Shown piece after piece: positions 57,625 to 64,000 of a DNA stretch of 64,000 bases (the stretch's first letter is position 1; each line of letters begins with the position of its first letter). The notes under the pieces are model-generated. The model did not search any database. It was not told the DNA's origin and worked only from the letters and a program-made list of their open reading frames with translations. The translations under genes were made by a program, and so were the position numbers. This DNA comes from an uncultured Bacteroidia bacterium. GTDB lineage: Bacteria; Bacteroidota; Bacteroidia; Bacteroidales; UBA932. The stretch spans positions 62,001 through 126,000 of the forward strand of contig CADBFO010000004.1 in assembly GCA_902794005.1 (NCBI GenBank), written 5' to 3'.

Positions 57625-59406
57625 ATGCTTTTCTCTTTTTTATTGGCGGCGGGCTTGCAGTTGTCGGCCCGGCCGGACACGCTGAAGGCCGTGACCGTTG
57701 TGGCCGACCGCGGCGTAGTGGTATCCCGGACGGATACCCTCACCGTCCATCCTTCTCAAGACGTTTCATCCACCCTGCAGCAGCTTCCCGGGCTGTATGT
57801 GGGGGATTACGGCTCCCTTGCGGGCCTCAAGTCGGTGAGCCTGCGCGGTTTCGGAAGCCCGCATACCGCCATTTACATCGACGGCATCCGGGTGGCCAAC
57901 ATCCAGTCCGGCCAGAACGACCTGGGCATGCTGGATCTGCCTTCCGTGGAGGCCGTCGTGGCCGACTATGCCCAGAACAGCCTGAACTTCATCAGTGCGC
58001 GACCCGTCTTCCGCCGCGGGCCGGTCTCCGGCGACGTGCGTCTCCAGTACGGCTCCTTTTCCACCTGGCAGCCGTACGGCCGCCTGAACTTCCGCCTGGG
58101 AGAGCGCTGGAGCCTGTCGGCCACTGCCGGCGGGGCGGTTACCAAGGGCAATTTCCCCCTGGAGGACGGTACGCTGCGCACCAACAACGATTTGAAGCAG
58201 CTCCGTGGCGGGCTGGACCTTTTCGGCCTGCTGGAAGGGGGCGATTTTCACGCCAAGGTCTATTACAACGGGGCCGATCGCGGCACGCCCGGCTCCCTGG
58301 ACTGGCCTTCCTCCGACCGCCAGACAGACCGCAATGTCTTTGGACAGTTCCTCCTTCGGAAGGCCTTCGGCGCGGTTTATACCCTGCATCTGAGCGGAAA
58401 GGCGGCTTATGACAAGCTCCTTTACCGGAGCGAATGGGGAGACAGCGATTATCAGCAGGCCAATTTCCAGCTGAACAGCACGCATCGCTTCCGGATGGGC
58501 CGGCACTGGACCGGCTCCGTCACGGCCGACTTGGAGCTGCACGGCATGAACGGCAACGTGTACAACGGACATCGTTTCCAGACGCTTGGCGCTGCCGCGG
58601 TGGCCTACACTTCCTCGCGGCTCAAGGCCAGCCTCACCCTGCAGTACGATGGCATCTGGGGCCGCAGCGCCCCGTCGTGGAATGTGCTTTCCCCTTCGGC
58701 CGATGTGCGCCTGACCCTTGTGGAGGGCCTGGATCTGCTGGCTTTCGGGCGGCGGGGCTTCCGGGCGCCCACCTTCAATGAACTGTTCTATCCCGGCTAT
58801 GGGAATCCCGCCCTGCGGCCCGAGGACGGCTGGCTCACCGACCTGGGGCTGGACTTCCGCCGCTCCCTGGGCGCCTGGACCCTCAAGGCCCGGGCCGACG
58901 GCTACTACAACGCCCTCACCGACAAGATCATTTCGGCCCCGACGGAAGACCCTGCCGTGTGGCTGCCCTTCAATGTGGGCAAGGTGCAGGCGATGGGAGC
59001 GGATGTGATGGCCGGCTTCGATTATGCCGGCGGCCCCTGGCTGGCATCCCTGACAGCCCGCTACGGCTGGCAGAAAGCCGTGGACAAAACCCCGGACAGT
59101 TACACCTATGGCCGGCAGATTGCCTATGTGGCCCGCCATACGGCTCAGCTGCAGGGCTCCCTGGCTTTCCGTGGCTGGACCCTCGGCGCCCGCTGGATGC
59201 TCCGGGCCGGGCGGTACGACGCTTCGGGTCCCATGCCCGACTACCACGTCCTGGACCTCAGCTTCGACAAAGAGTTCGCCCTGGGCGGCACCAGCCTTGG
59301 CATCCACGCCGCGGCCCGGAATCTCCTGAACCGGCGCTACCAGATTGTCTCCGGCTATCCCATGCCCGGACGCAACTTCACGGCCGGTCTTCGTTTCCTT
59401 TTTTGA
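57625..59406 (+). CDS. btuB: TonB-dependent corrinoid receptor (BtuB-like)
   Basis: The 593-residue protein has a short signal (MLFSFLLAAGLQLSARP). The plug domain (about 20-140) has DTLTVHPSQDVSSTLQQLPG, SVSLRGFGSPHTAIYIDGIR and VEAVVADYAQNSLNF. A 22-strand-type barrel ends RNFTAGLRFLF with the terminal phenylalanine. A TonB box-like LKAVTVVA lies near the N-terminus. The upstream cobalamin riboswitch and the downstream BtuF-like lipoprotein indicate corrinoid uptake. The last base of its stop is the first base of an ATG in the next frame. Confidence 0.9.
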   Translation: MLFSFLLAAGLQLSARPDTLKAVTVVADRGVVVSRTDTLTVHPSQDVSSTLQQLPGLYVGDYGSLAGLKSVSLRGFGSPHTAIYIDGIRVANIQSGQNDLGMLDLPSVEAVVADYAQNSLNFISARPVFRRGPVSGDVRLQYGSFSTWQPYGRLNFRLGERWSLSATAGGAVTKGNFPLEDGTLRTNNDLKQLRGGLDLFGLLEGGDFHAKVYYNGADRGTPGSLDWPSSDRQTDRNVFGQFLLRKAFGAVYTLHLSGKAAYDKLLYRSEWGDSDYQQANFQLNSTHRFRMGRHWTGSVTADLELHGMNGNVYNGHRFQTLGAAAVAYTSSRLKASLTLQYDGIWGRSAPSWNVLSPSADVRLTLVEGLDLLAFGRRGFRAPTFNELFYPGYGNPALRPEDGWLTDLGLDFRRSLGAWTLKARADGYYNALTDKIISAPTEDPAVWLPFNVGKVQAMGADVMAGFDYAGGPWLASLTARYGWQKAVDKTPDSYTYGRQIAYVARHTAQLQGSLAFRGWTLGARWMLRAGRYDASGPMPDYHVLDLSFDKEFALGGTSLGIHAAARNLLNRRYQIVSGYPMPGRNFTAGLRFLF

Positions 59407-59411
59407 TGCTT

Positions 59412-59547
59412 TGCCGCGTTGACATAAAATTGGCCTTCAGCAAGCTTCTGCGTGTCAACGCGGCAGCGTTTTCGTGCAAAAAGGCCGTTTTGCTTGCCGC
59501 GTTGACACAAAAACGCCCCTGGAGGCTGCTCTGCGTGTCAACGTGGC
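59412..59547. repeat. Four alternately inverted 13-bp repeats at about 41-bp spacing
   Basis: TGCCGCGTTGACA occurs at 59412-59424 and 59495-59507. Its inverse, TGTCAACGCGGCA, is at 59453-59465 (perfect) and TGTCAACGTGGC at 59536-59547 (one mismatch). The intervals are 28, 29 and 28 bp. It covers the btuB-btuF junction and the signal-peptide codons of the next gene. It looks like a pair of REP/REPIN-type hairpins, or a binding array. Confidence 0.75.
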
Positions 59548-60509
59548 TGGCGCTGGCCTGCGCCGGGCCGGCCGTGCGGCAGGAGAGCGGGATGGAATAT
59601 GCCCGCTGGTTCAGCATTCTGCAGGACGGGGCGGTGGTTTTGCGCACTCCGGGCGGGGATGCGGACACGCTCCGGGGCCCTTTCCGCCGGATGGTATGCA
59701 TGTCCAGCTCGTACGTGGGCTTTCTGGAAGCCATCGGGGCCGACAGCACCGTAGCGGGCGTTTCCGGCTTGCAGTTCCTGGGAAACAGGAAGGTGAACGC
59801 CATCGAGGCGGGCTACGATGCTGCGCTCAACTACGAAGCCATCCTCCTGACCCGGCCGGACCTTTTCCTTACCTACAGCGTATCTTCTGCGGAACCGCCC
59901 TATCTGGCCAGACTGCGGGAACTGGGCATCCGCTGCGCCACCGTAAGCGAGCATTTGGAAAGCCATCCGCTGGCCCGGGCGGAATACGTGAAGCTTTTCG
60001 GGGCCCTCACCGGTCGTGAGGCCGCGGCCGATTCCGTTTTCTCCGCCGTCCGGGACCGCTACTTGGCCCTGGTGCAGCCCTCGGCCACAAAAAAGGTGCT
60101 CATCAACATCCCGTATGCCAGCCAGTGGTTCATTCCGGGCGGAGACAATTACATGACCCGGCTCATCCGCGATGCCGGCGGCATCCTCCTGGGGGCCGTC
60201 CCCGGAAAGCAGGAGTCGTCGGTCATCGGCCTGGAAACGGCGTATGCCTTTGCGCAGGAGGCCGATGTCTGGCTCCACCCCGGCTGGTGCGAAACCCGGG
60301 AGCAGCTTCGCGCCGTGCATCCGCTCTTTTCCGAGTTCCCCGTCCTGGAAAAGGACGTCTGGAACAATACCCTTCAGCGCACCCCTGGCGGCGGCAACCG
60401 TTTCTGGGAAACCGGCCCCGTGCGTCCGGATTGGGTACTGGAAGACTTGACCCGGATTTTCTCCGGGTCAGTCACAGATTCTTTGCATTATTATCTTCCT
60501 GTCGATTAG
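59502..60509 (+). CDS. btuF: Cobalamin-binding lipoprotein, BtuF-like ABC substrate-binding protein
   Basis: BtuF-type proteins bind corrinoids on the periplasmic side for an ABC importer. From a TTG at 59502 the frame gives an ideal lipoprotein signal, MTQKRPWRLLCVSTWLALAC. The alternative ATG at 59406 adds 32 residues translated from repeat DNA. The mature part has RRMVCMSSSYVGFLEAIGAD, ILLTRPDLFLTYSVS and ATKKVLINIPYASQWFIPGGDNYMTRLIRDAGG, matching the metal/cobalamin periplasmic-binding fold. It is downstream of the riboswitch and btuB. BtuC and BtuD are not in the window; the next gene is on the other strand. Confidence 0.85.
   Translation: MTQKRPWRLLCVSTWLALACAGPAVRQESGMEYARWFSILQDGAVVLRTPGGDADTLRGPFRRMVCMSSSYVGFLEAIGADSTVAGVSGLQFLGNRKVNAIEAGYDAALNYEAILLTRPDLFLTYSVSSAEPPYLARLRELGIRCATVSEHLESHPLARAEYVKLFGALTGREAAADSVFSAVRDRYLALVQPSATKKVLINIPYASQWFIPGGDNYMTRLIRDAGGILLGAVPGKQESSVIGLETAYAFAQEADVWLHPGWCETREQLRAVHPLFSEFPVLEKDVWNNTLQRTPGGGNRFWETGPVRPDWVLEDLTRIFSGSVTDSLHYYLPVD
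60448..60470. terminator. Perfect 9-bp hairpin inside the end of btuF
   Basis: TGACCCGGA and TCCGGGTCA pair around TTTTC, within the last codons of the btuF-like gene. The exonuclease gene converges 6 bp beyond the btuF stop, so this stem may end its leftward transcript. No T tract follows, so confidence is low. Confidence 0.3.
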
Positions 60510-60514
60510 GGGAA

Positions 60515-61480
60515 TCAGAACAGTTTCCCCGCATTGAACTTACTGGCCAGCCCCTGCAGTTCATCTGCGGTGGCTGGTCTGTTCAATGCCTCTTTCTTCT
60601 CCTTTTGGAACTGGGCTTTGAGACGGGCGAACTGGCGCTTGGTGTCCAGGGTGAAGTCTCCGCCCTCGATCCAGGCAAAGTAGGAGGGTTCCGCATTCCA
60701 CACTTCCCGGGCGGTCTTGCCTTTGTGCTTGCCAAAGCTGATGACCGCTTCCCCTTCATCGTTGTAAACCAGCCGGCCGGCGAAGTCCACGTTGCGGGTG
60801 CGCGGGCCGATTTTGGCCAGGGCGTCCACGTTGTTTTTCAGCACTTCCTGCTGGAATTCCGTGGGCGTCTGATAGCGTTCCAGCTGGCCTTTCAGGACCT
60901 CGTAGGTGGCCAGGGTGTCCGCCTCTGCGGTGTGGGCGTTCTCGAAGTCTTTGCCGCCGCAGTAGAAGCGGTATGCGGCGCGCAGGTTGCGGGGTTCGAA
61001 ATGGTGATAGATGTTCTGGACATCCACCATCCTGCAGGCGTGGAGGTCAAGCTTGTCGATGCAGTCTATCATTTCCTGGGCCTTCTCGCGGGCGGCCTCG
61101 TTGGATAGGCGCGTGACGGAGTAGGCGCGGGCCCGCTCGATTTCCTCGGCCAGCATGGGAAGGTCGAACTTGGCGGAGTTGAAGCCGGCCAGGTCGCTGC
61201 CGTCCAGCCAGGAAGCCACTTCAGGAAGCACTTCGATGAACTTGGGACAGTCCACCAGGTCTTCGTCCTTGACGCCGTTTACTTCCGATGCCTGCGGATT
61301 GATGGGAATCACGCAATGGTTCGCGTAATCCCAGGGTTTGATTTTCCAGGTTTTGATTTTTGTCTCGCCGCCGGGCATCACCTTTACGAAGCTGAGCTCG
61401 ATGATACCGTCGGTGGGAATATTGAGGCCGGTGCTCTCGATGTCGAAGAACAGTAAGGGTCTCTCTAAATTCAGTTCCAT
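60515..61480 (-). CDS. DnaQ-like 3'-5' exonuclease
   Basis: The 321-residue protein has the DEDD exonuclease fold: LLFFDIESTGLNIPTDGIIE (Asp and Glu of motif I), DLAGFNSAKFDLPMLAEEIE (motif II) and AHTAEADTLATYEVL (motif III with HxAxxD). The C-terminal third includes VISFGKHKGKTAREVWNAEP, a segment also found in other DnaQ-like proteins of Bacteroidota. It lies downstream of dnaN on the same strand, separated by a 132-bp gap holding a repeat. A role in DNA replication or repair proofreading is inferred; it is not the PolIII epsilon subunit by any specific feature I can see. Confidence 0.88.
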   Translation of the reverse strand: MELNLERPLLFFDIESTGLNIPTDGIIELSFVKVMPGGETKIKTWKIKPWDYANHCVIPINPQASEVNGVKDEDLVDCPKFIEVLPEVASWLDGSDLAGFNSAKFDLPMLAEEIERARAYSVTRLSNEAAREKAQEMIDCIDKLDLHACRMVDVQNIYHHFEPRNLRAAYRFYCGGKDFENAHTAEADTLATYEVLKGQLERYQTPTEFQQEVLKNNVDALAKIGPRTRNVDFAGRLVYNDEGEAVISFGKHKGKTAREVWNAEPSYFAWIEGGDFTLDTKRQFARLKAQFQKEKKEALNRPATADELQGLASKFNAGKLF

Positions 61481-61541
61481 AAGTTAGTTATTTAGCCGTC
61501 GCTTCGCAGTTCCTCCCATCCTGACGGTGGGACCTCGAAAC

Positions 61542-61580
61542 AAGACCCTCCCCCGAGGGGAGGGGTTTCGGCTGTGGGTG
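61542..61580 (-). repeat. Dispersed CCCCTCCC/GGGGGAGGG repeat, copy 2
   Basis: In the gap between dnaN and the exonuclease gene, this shares a 26-bp identical core with the copy at 31803-31840 but lies in the opposite orientation. It forms a strong hairpin. Confidence 0.7.
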
Positions 61581-61612
61581 ACGTGAGTGAAACGGATCCA
61601 ATGGCCGCCAGG

Positions 61613-62734
61613 CTATTGGATCATGATGGGCATGAGGATGCCGCAAACCTTCTCGGTATCGGCCTCTTCCTCCGCAGGGAGGATGAGGGCGGCGCGGCGG
61701 GCGTCGGCAAACTTGATTACCAGGCCGGTGCAGCCCATATTGGCCAGAATTTCCGTGAGGAAAGTGCTCTTGAAGCCGATGGTGAGCTCGTCCCCTGCGT
61801 AGTTGCAGTTGATTTTCTCGTAGGCGGCCAGTGCGAAGCCCAGATCCTGGGCGCTGATTTCCAGCTGGCCTTCCTTGAGGGTGAACTTGATGTGGTTGGA
61901 GGCCTTGTTGGCGCACACGGCCACACGCTTGACCGTATTCAGGAGCAGCTGGCGGTCAATTTGCAGGATGTTGGCGTTATTGGTGGGGATCACGTCCCGG
62001 TACTTGGGATATTTGCCCACCACCAGGCGGCACACCATGGTTGTGGCCCCGAAGGTGAACTGCGCAGTGGCGCTGTCGAAGGCGATATCCACATGCTCCA
62101 CATCCTTGCCGATGATGGCGCGGAGCACGCCGGCCGGCTTCTTGTGCAGGATGAAGGAAGCCTTCTCCGTGGCCTTCACATCCTTGGTTGTATAACAGAT
62201 GAGCTTGTGGGAATCCGAGGCCACCAGCGTGGTGCTCTCCGGGTCGATGTCGAAGAAAATACCGTTCATGGCCGGGCGGATCTCGTCGTCCGCGGTGGCG
62301 TAGATGGTGCTCTGGATGCCGTCCACCAGGCTTTCTGCCGGGAAGGTGACTTTGAGGGCGTCCTCACCGGTCCCCTTGATTTCCGGATAGTCTGCGGCCG
62401 GGAAGTAGGGGAGCACGGAGTTACCGCTGGCCCAGCTGCACTCGAAGGAGCTTTCCGACACCGTCTTGATGCCCACCGGCTGGTCCGGCAGTTCTTTCAG
62501 GAGGTCGATCATGTGGCGGGCGGGAACGGCGATGGAGCCTTCTTCCGCTTCCCCCTCCACCTCGATGGCGGTGCGCAGGGTGAGTTCACTGTCCGATGCC
62601 GTGATTTCCAACTTGCCATCCTTCAGGACAAAAAGGAAATTCTCCAGGATGGGAAGCGGAGACTTGGACGGAATGGCCTTGGATACATCCATCAGGGCCT
62701 TCAGGAGATTGGTGCTGGAAATGGTCAGATTCAT
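61613..62734 (-). CDS. dnaN: DNA polymerase III sliding clamp (beta subunit)
   Basis: The beta clamp tethers DNA polymerase III to DNA. The 373-residue protein starts MNLTISSTNLLKALMDVSKA and shows three repeated clamp domains of about 120 residues. They include IPSKSPLPILENFLFVLKDG, ITASDSELTLRT, LVASDSHKLICY and a C-terminal ending CGILMPIMIQ, close to the usual MPM(R/I) end. It stands apart from dnaA in this window. A TATATTTG box lies 37 nt upstream. Confidence 0.95.
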   Translation of the reverse strand: MNLTISSTNLLKALMDVSKAIPSKSPLPILENFLFVLKDGKLEITASDSELTLRTAIEVEGEAEEGSIAVPARHMIDLLKELPDQPVGIKTVSESSFECSWASGNSVLPYFPAADYPEIKGTGEDALKVTFPAESLVDGIQSTIYATADDEIRPAMNGIFFDIDPESTTLVASDSHKLICYTTKDVKATEKASFILHKKPAGVLRAIIGKDVEHVDIAFDSATAQFTFGATTMVCRLVVGKYPKYRDVIPTNNANILQIDRQLLLNTVKRVAVCANKASNHIKFTLKEGQLEISAQDLGFALAAYEKINCNYAGDELTIGFKSTFLTEILANMGCTGLVIKFADARRAALILPAEEEADTEKVCGILMPIMIQ

Positions 62735-62770
62735 ATCGCTTTCTTTTTAATTATCTCGTTTGTCAACTCA

Positions 62771-62778
62771 CAAATATA
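62771..62778 (-). promoter_or_regulatory. dnaN promoter box
   Basis: TATATTTG on the minus strand, 36 nt before the dnaN ATG. No TTTG lies at 20 bp, but TTTTG occurs 12 bp upstream. Confidence 0.45.
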
Positions 62779-62826
62779 ATCATTTTCTTCCAAAATGCGC
62801 CCGGGCCGGCGGAAAAACTTCCCTGT

Positions 62827-64000
62827 TTACCGGAGACTGAAATCCAGGCTGGCGGCGATGTTCTCCGAAGACGTTCCCACCAGGGCTTTGAACGCGCCGG
62901 CTTCGGCCACCCATCCGTGGCTGCCGGCATCGAAGAAACTCAGGTCTTTCCGGTCCAGGGAGAAGCTCAGTTTCCGGCTTTCTCCGGGTTTCAGATACAC
63001 TTTCTGGAAGCCTTTGAGCTCTTTCACGGGGCGCTCCACGGAGGCCTCTACGTCGGAGACATACAGCTGGACCACTTCTGCACCCGCGACGCTGCCGGTA
63101 TTGGTGAGCGTGGCGCTAACCGTGAAACGGTCCTTCCCGGCGGCCTTCACCGCTGCGTCGGAGAGGGAGAAGGTGGTGTAGCTGAGTCCGTGGCCGAAGG
63201 GGAACTGGACGGGGATGCCCTTGCTGGAATACCAGCGGTAGCCGATGAACACGCCTTCGTCATAGTACTCCTGCCACCATTCCTGGCCTTCTTCCCGGAT
63301 GCCGGGATACTGGCGCTCGGTCTTCAGGGGACCGTCGGCCAGGGCGAGCGGCATGGTGAAAGGAAGCTTGCCGGAAGGGTTCACGGCACCGGTGAGCACA
63401 TCGGCCAGGGCGTGGCCGCTTTCGGAGCCGCCATACCAGCCTTGGACGATGGCGTTCACCTTGGGTGCCCAGGGCATGGCTACCGGTGATCCGGAAATGT
63501 TCACCACCACCATCTTTTTGGCGACGGCGGCGAGGGCCTCGATCAGGGCGTCCTGGCCATAAGGCAGCACGATGTCTTTGCGGTCCGTGCCTTCGTTGTC
63601 CTGCCCGTCACTCTTGTTCAGACCGCCGATGAACAGCACGCAGTCTGCGTCCTGCGCCGCCTGGACGGCATCGGAGAGGAGCTGTCCGGCGCTGCGGCTT
63701 TCGCTCAGGTCCTGTCCGGTGACCACCTTGTTGTAGTCCGTGGTGGTGTCGCCTACATAGCCGCGCTCCCAGACCACCTGGACATGGCCATCAAACACTT
63801 CATGCAGGGCCTCCAGCGGGATAATCTCGTACTTGGTTTTCAGGTTGGAGCTTCCTCCGCCCACCACCATCATCTTGTAGGCGTTCTCTCCCACTACCAG
63901 GAGCTTGCCGCCCTCGGGGATGCTGAGGGGGAGCGTACCGTCGTTCTGCAGGAGGACGATGCCCTCGGCCGCAATCTTGCGGGCGGCGGCGTAATGCTCC
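62827..64000 (-). CDS. Glycoside hydrolase family 3 beta-glucosidase, C-terminal part (5' end outside window)
   Basis: The frame is open to the window edge. The visible 390 residues begin within EGIVLLQNDGTLPLSI, the start of the GH3 C-terminal alpha/beta sandwich. They continue with DCVLFIGGLNKSDGQDNEGTDR, a nucleophile-independent ligand loop, and with VQGWYGGSESGHALADVLTG. The hallmark FPFGHGLSYTTFSL follows, and then a fibronectin III-like domain (VAGAEVVQLYVSDVEASVER, about the last 110 residues). The N-terminal TIM barrel with the nucleophile lies beyond the edge. It probably cleaves beta-linked glucosides or xylosides from plant glycans. The ATG at 63894 is internal. Confidence 0.92.
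   Translation of the reverse strand, partial: EHYAAARKIAAEGIVLLQNDGTLPLSIPEGGKLLVVGENAYKMMVVGGGSSNLKTKYEIIPLEALHEVFDGHVQVVWERGYVGDTTTDYNKVVTGQDLSESRSAGQLLSDAVQAAQDADCVLFIGGLNKSDGQDNEGTDRKDIVLPYGQDALIEALAAVAKKMVVVNISGSPVAMPWAPKVNAIVQGWYGGSESGHALADVLTGAVNPSGKLPFTMPLALADGPLKTERQYPGIREEGQEWWQEYYDEGVFIGYRWYSSKGIPVQFPFGHGLSYTTFSLSDAAVKAAGKDRFTVSATLTNTGSVAGAEVVQLYVSDVEASVERPVKELKGFQKVYLKPGESRKLSFSLDRKDLSFFDAGSHGWVAEAGAFKALVGTSSENIAASLDFSLR

Noticed and set aside
59412..59547. CRISPR-like array (13-bp units, 28-29 bp gaps)
   Set aside because: Units alternate in orientation, are too short and too few, and no cas gene is near. Inverted-repeat hairpins explain it better.

Overview
The window looks like a chromosomal contig from a high-GC member of the Bacteroidales (Bacteroidota). 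Evidence: promoters of the Bacteroidota type (TTTG, about 20 bp, then TAnnTTTG) recur on both strands; Shine-Dalgarno sites are almost absent; and family-level markers are present, including a DUF3078 outer-membrane protein, a WbqC-like protein, a DoxX/thioredoxin-like fusion, a tricorn-type PDZ/S41 peptidase, a GH3 beta-glucosidase and a lipid A cluster. I cannot name a genus from sequence alone.

Layout. Positions 1-5400 are an AT-richer accessory stretch. It holds remnants of defence-type genes (a YhcG/DUF1016 nuclease tail, an AbiGi-like head), a membrane LytTR regulator divergent from a small ExbB-like membrane protein, a beta-propeller-like lipoprotein, a TlpA-like lipoprotein and a 3'-truncated Schlafen/AlbA_2 gene. 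It ends at a tRNA-Ser(CGA) flanked by a perfect 30-bp inverted repeat. From 5580 on the region is core genome: a murein-peptide recycling pair, rpiB-truB, rpsO-pnp, tmk and a DoxX-like gene, then the leftward rimP-nusA-infB operon.

Purine synthesis fills 18.6-34 kb. purA faces purB-purC. A rightward operon follows: purE, purL, a second purC of a different subfamily, purF, purM, purN, purH, purD and folD (FolD supplies formyl-folate for PurN and PurH). Next, leftward, come a WbqC-like gene, lpxA, lpxC, lpxD, gpmI, tilS, a DUF3078 gene and proS. Rightward again are a Ser/Gly/Arg-repeat lipoprotein, a FadL/OmpP1-like porin, dnaK, a coiled-coil protein, trpS, a P1B ATPase and fba. The last part has a tricorn-like peptidase and gmk divergent from nadD and a CYTH protein, then a cobalamin riboswitch with a BtuB-like receptor and a BtuF-like lipoprotein, then leftward exonuclease and dnaN genes and a 5'-truncated GH3 gene.

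The most notable points are: a PurF whose glutaminase nucleophile and glutamine-binding residues are all replaced; a copper-type P-ATPase lacking the whole nucleotide-binding domain; a frameshifted rpsO with an apparent 11-nt deletion; two PurC proteins of different subfamilies; an LpxC without the FabZ domain usual in this phylum; a regularly spaced, alternately inverted 13-bp repeat at the start of the btuF-like gene; and a dispersed repeat that supplies both the stop codon of purM and the start codon of purN. Several promoters lie so close to their start codons that nearly leaderless mRNAs are expected.
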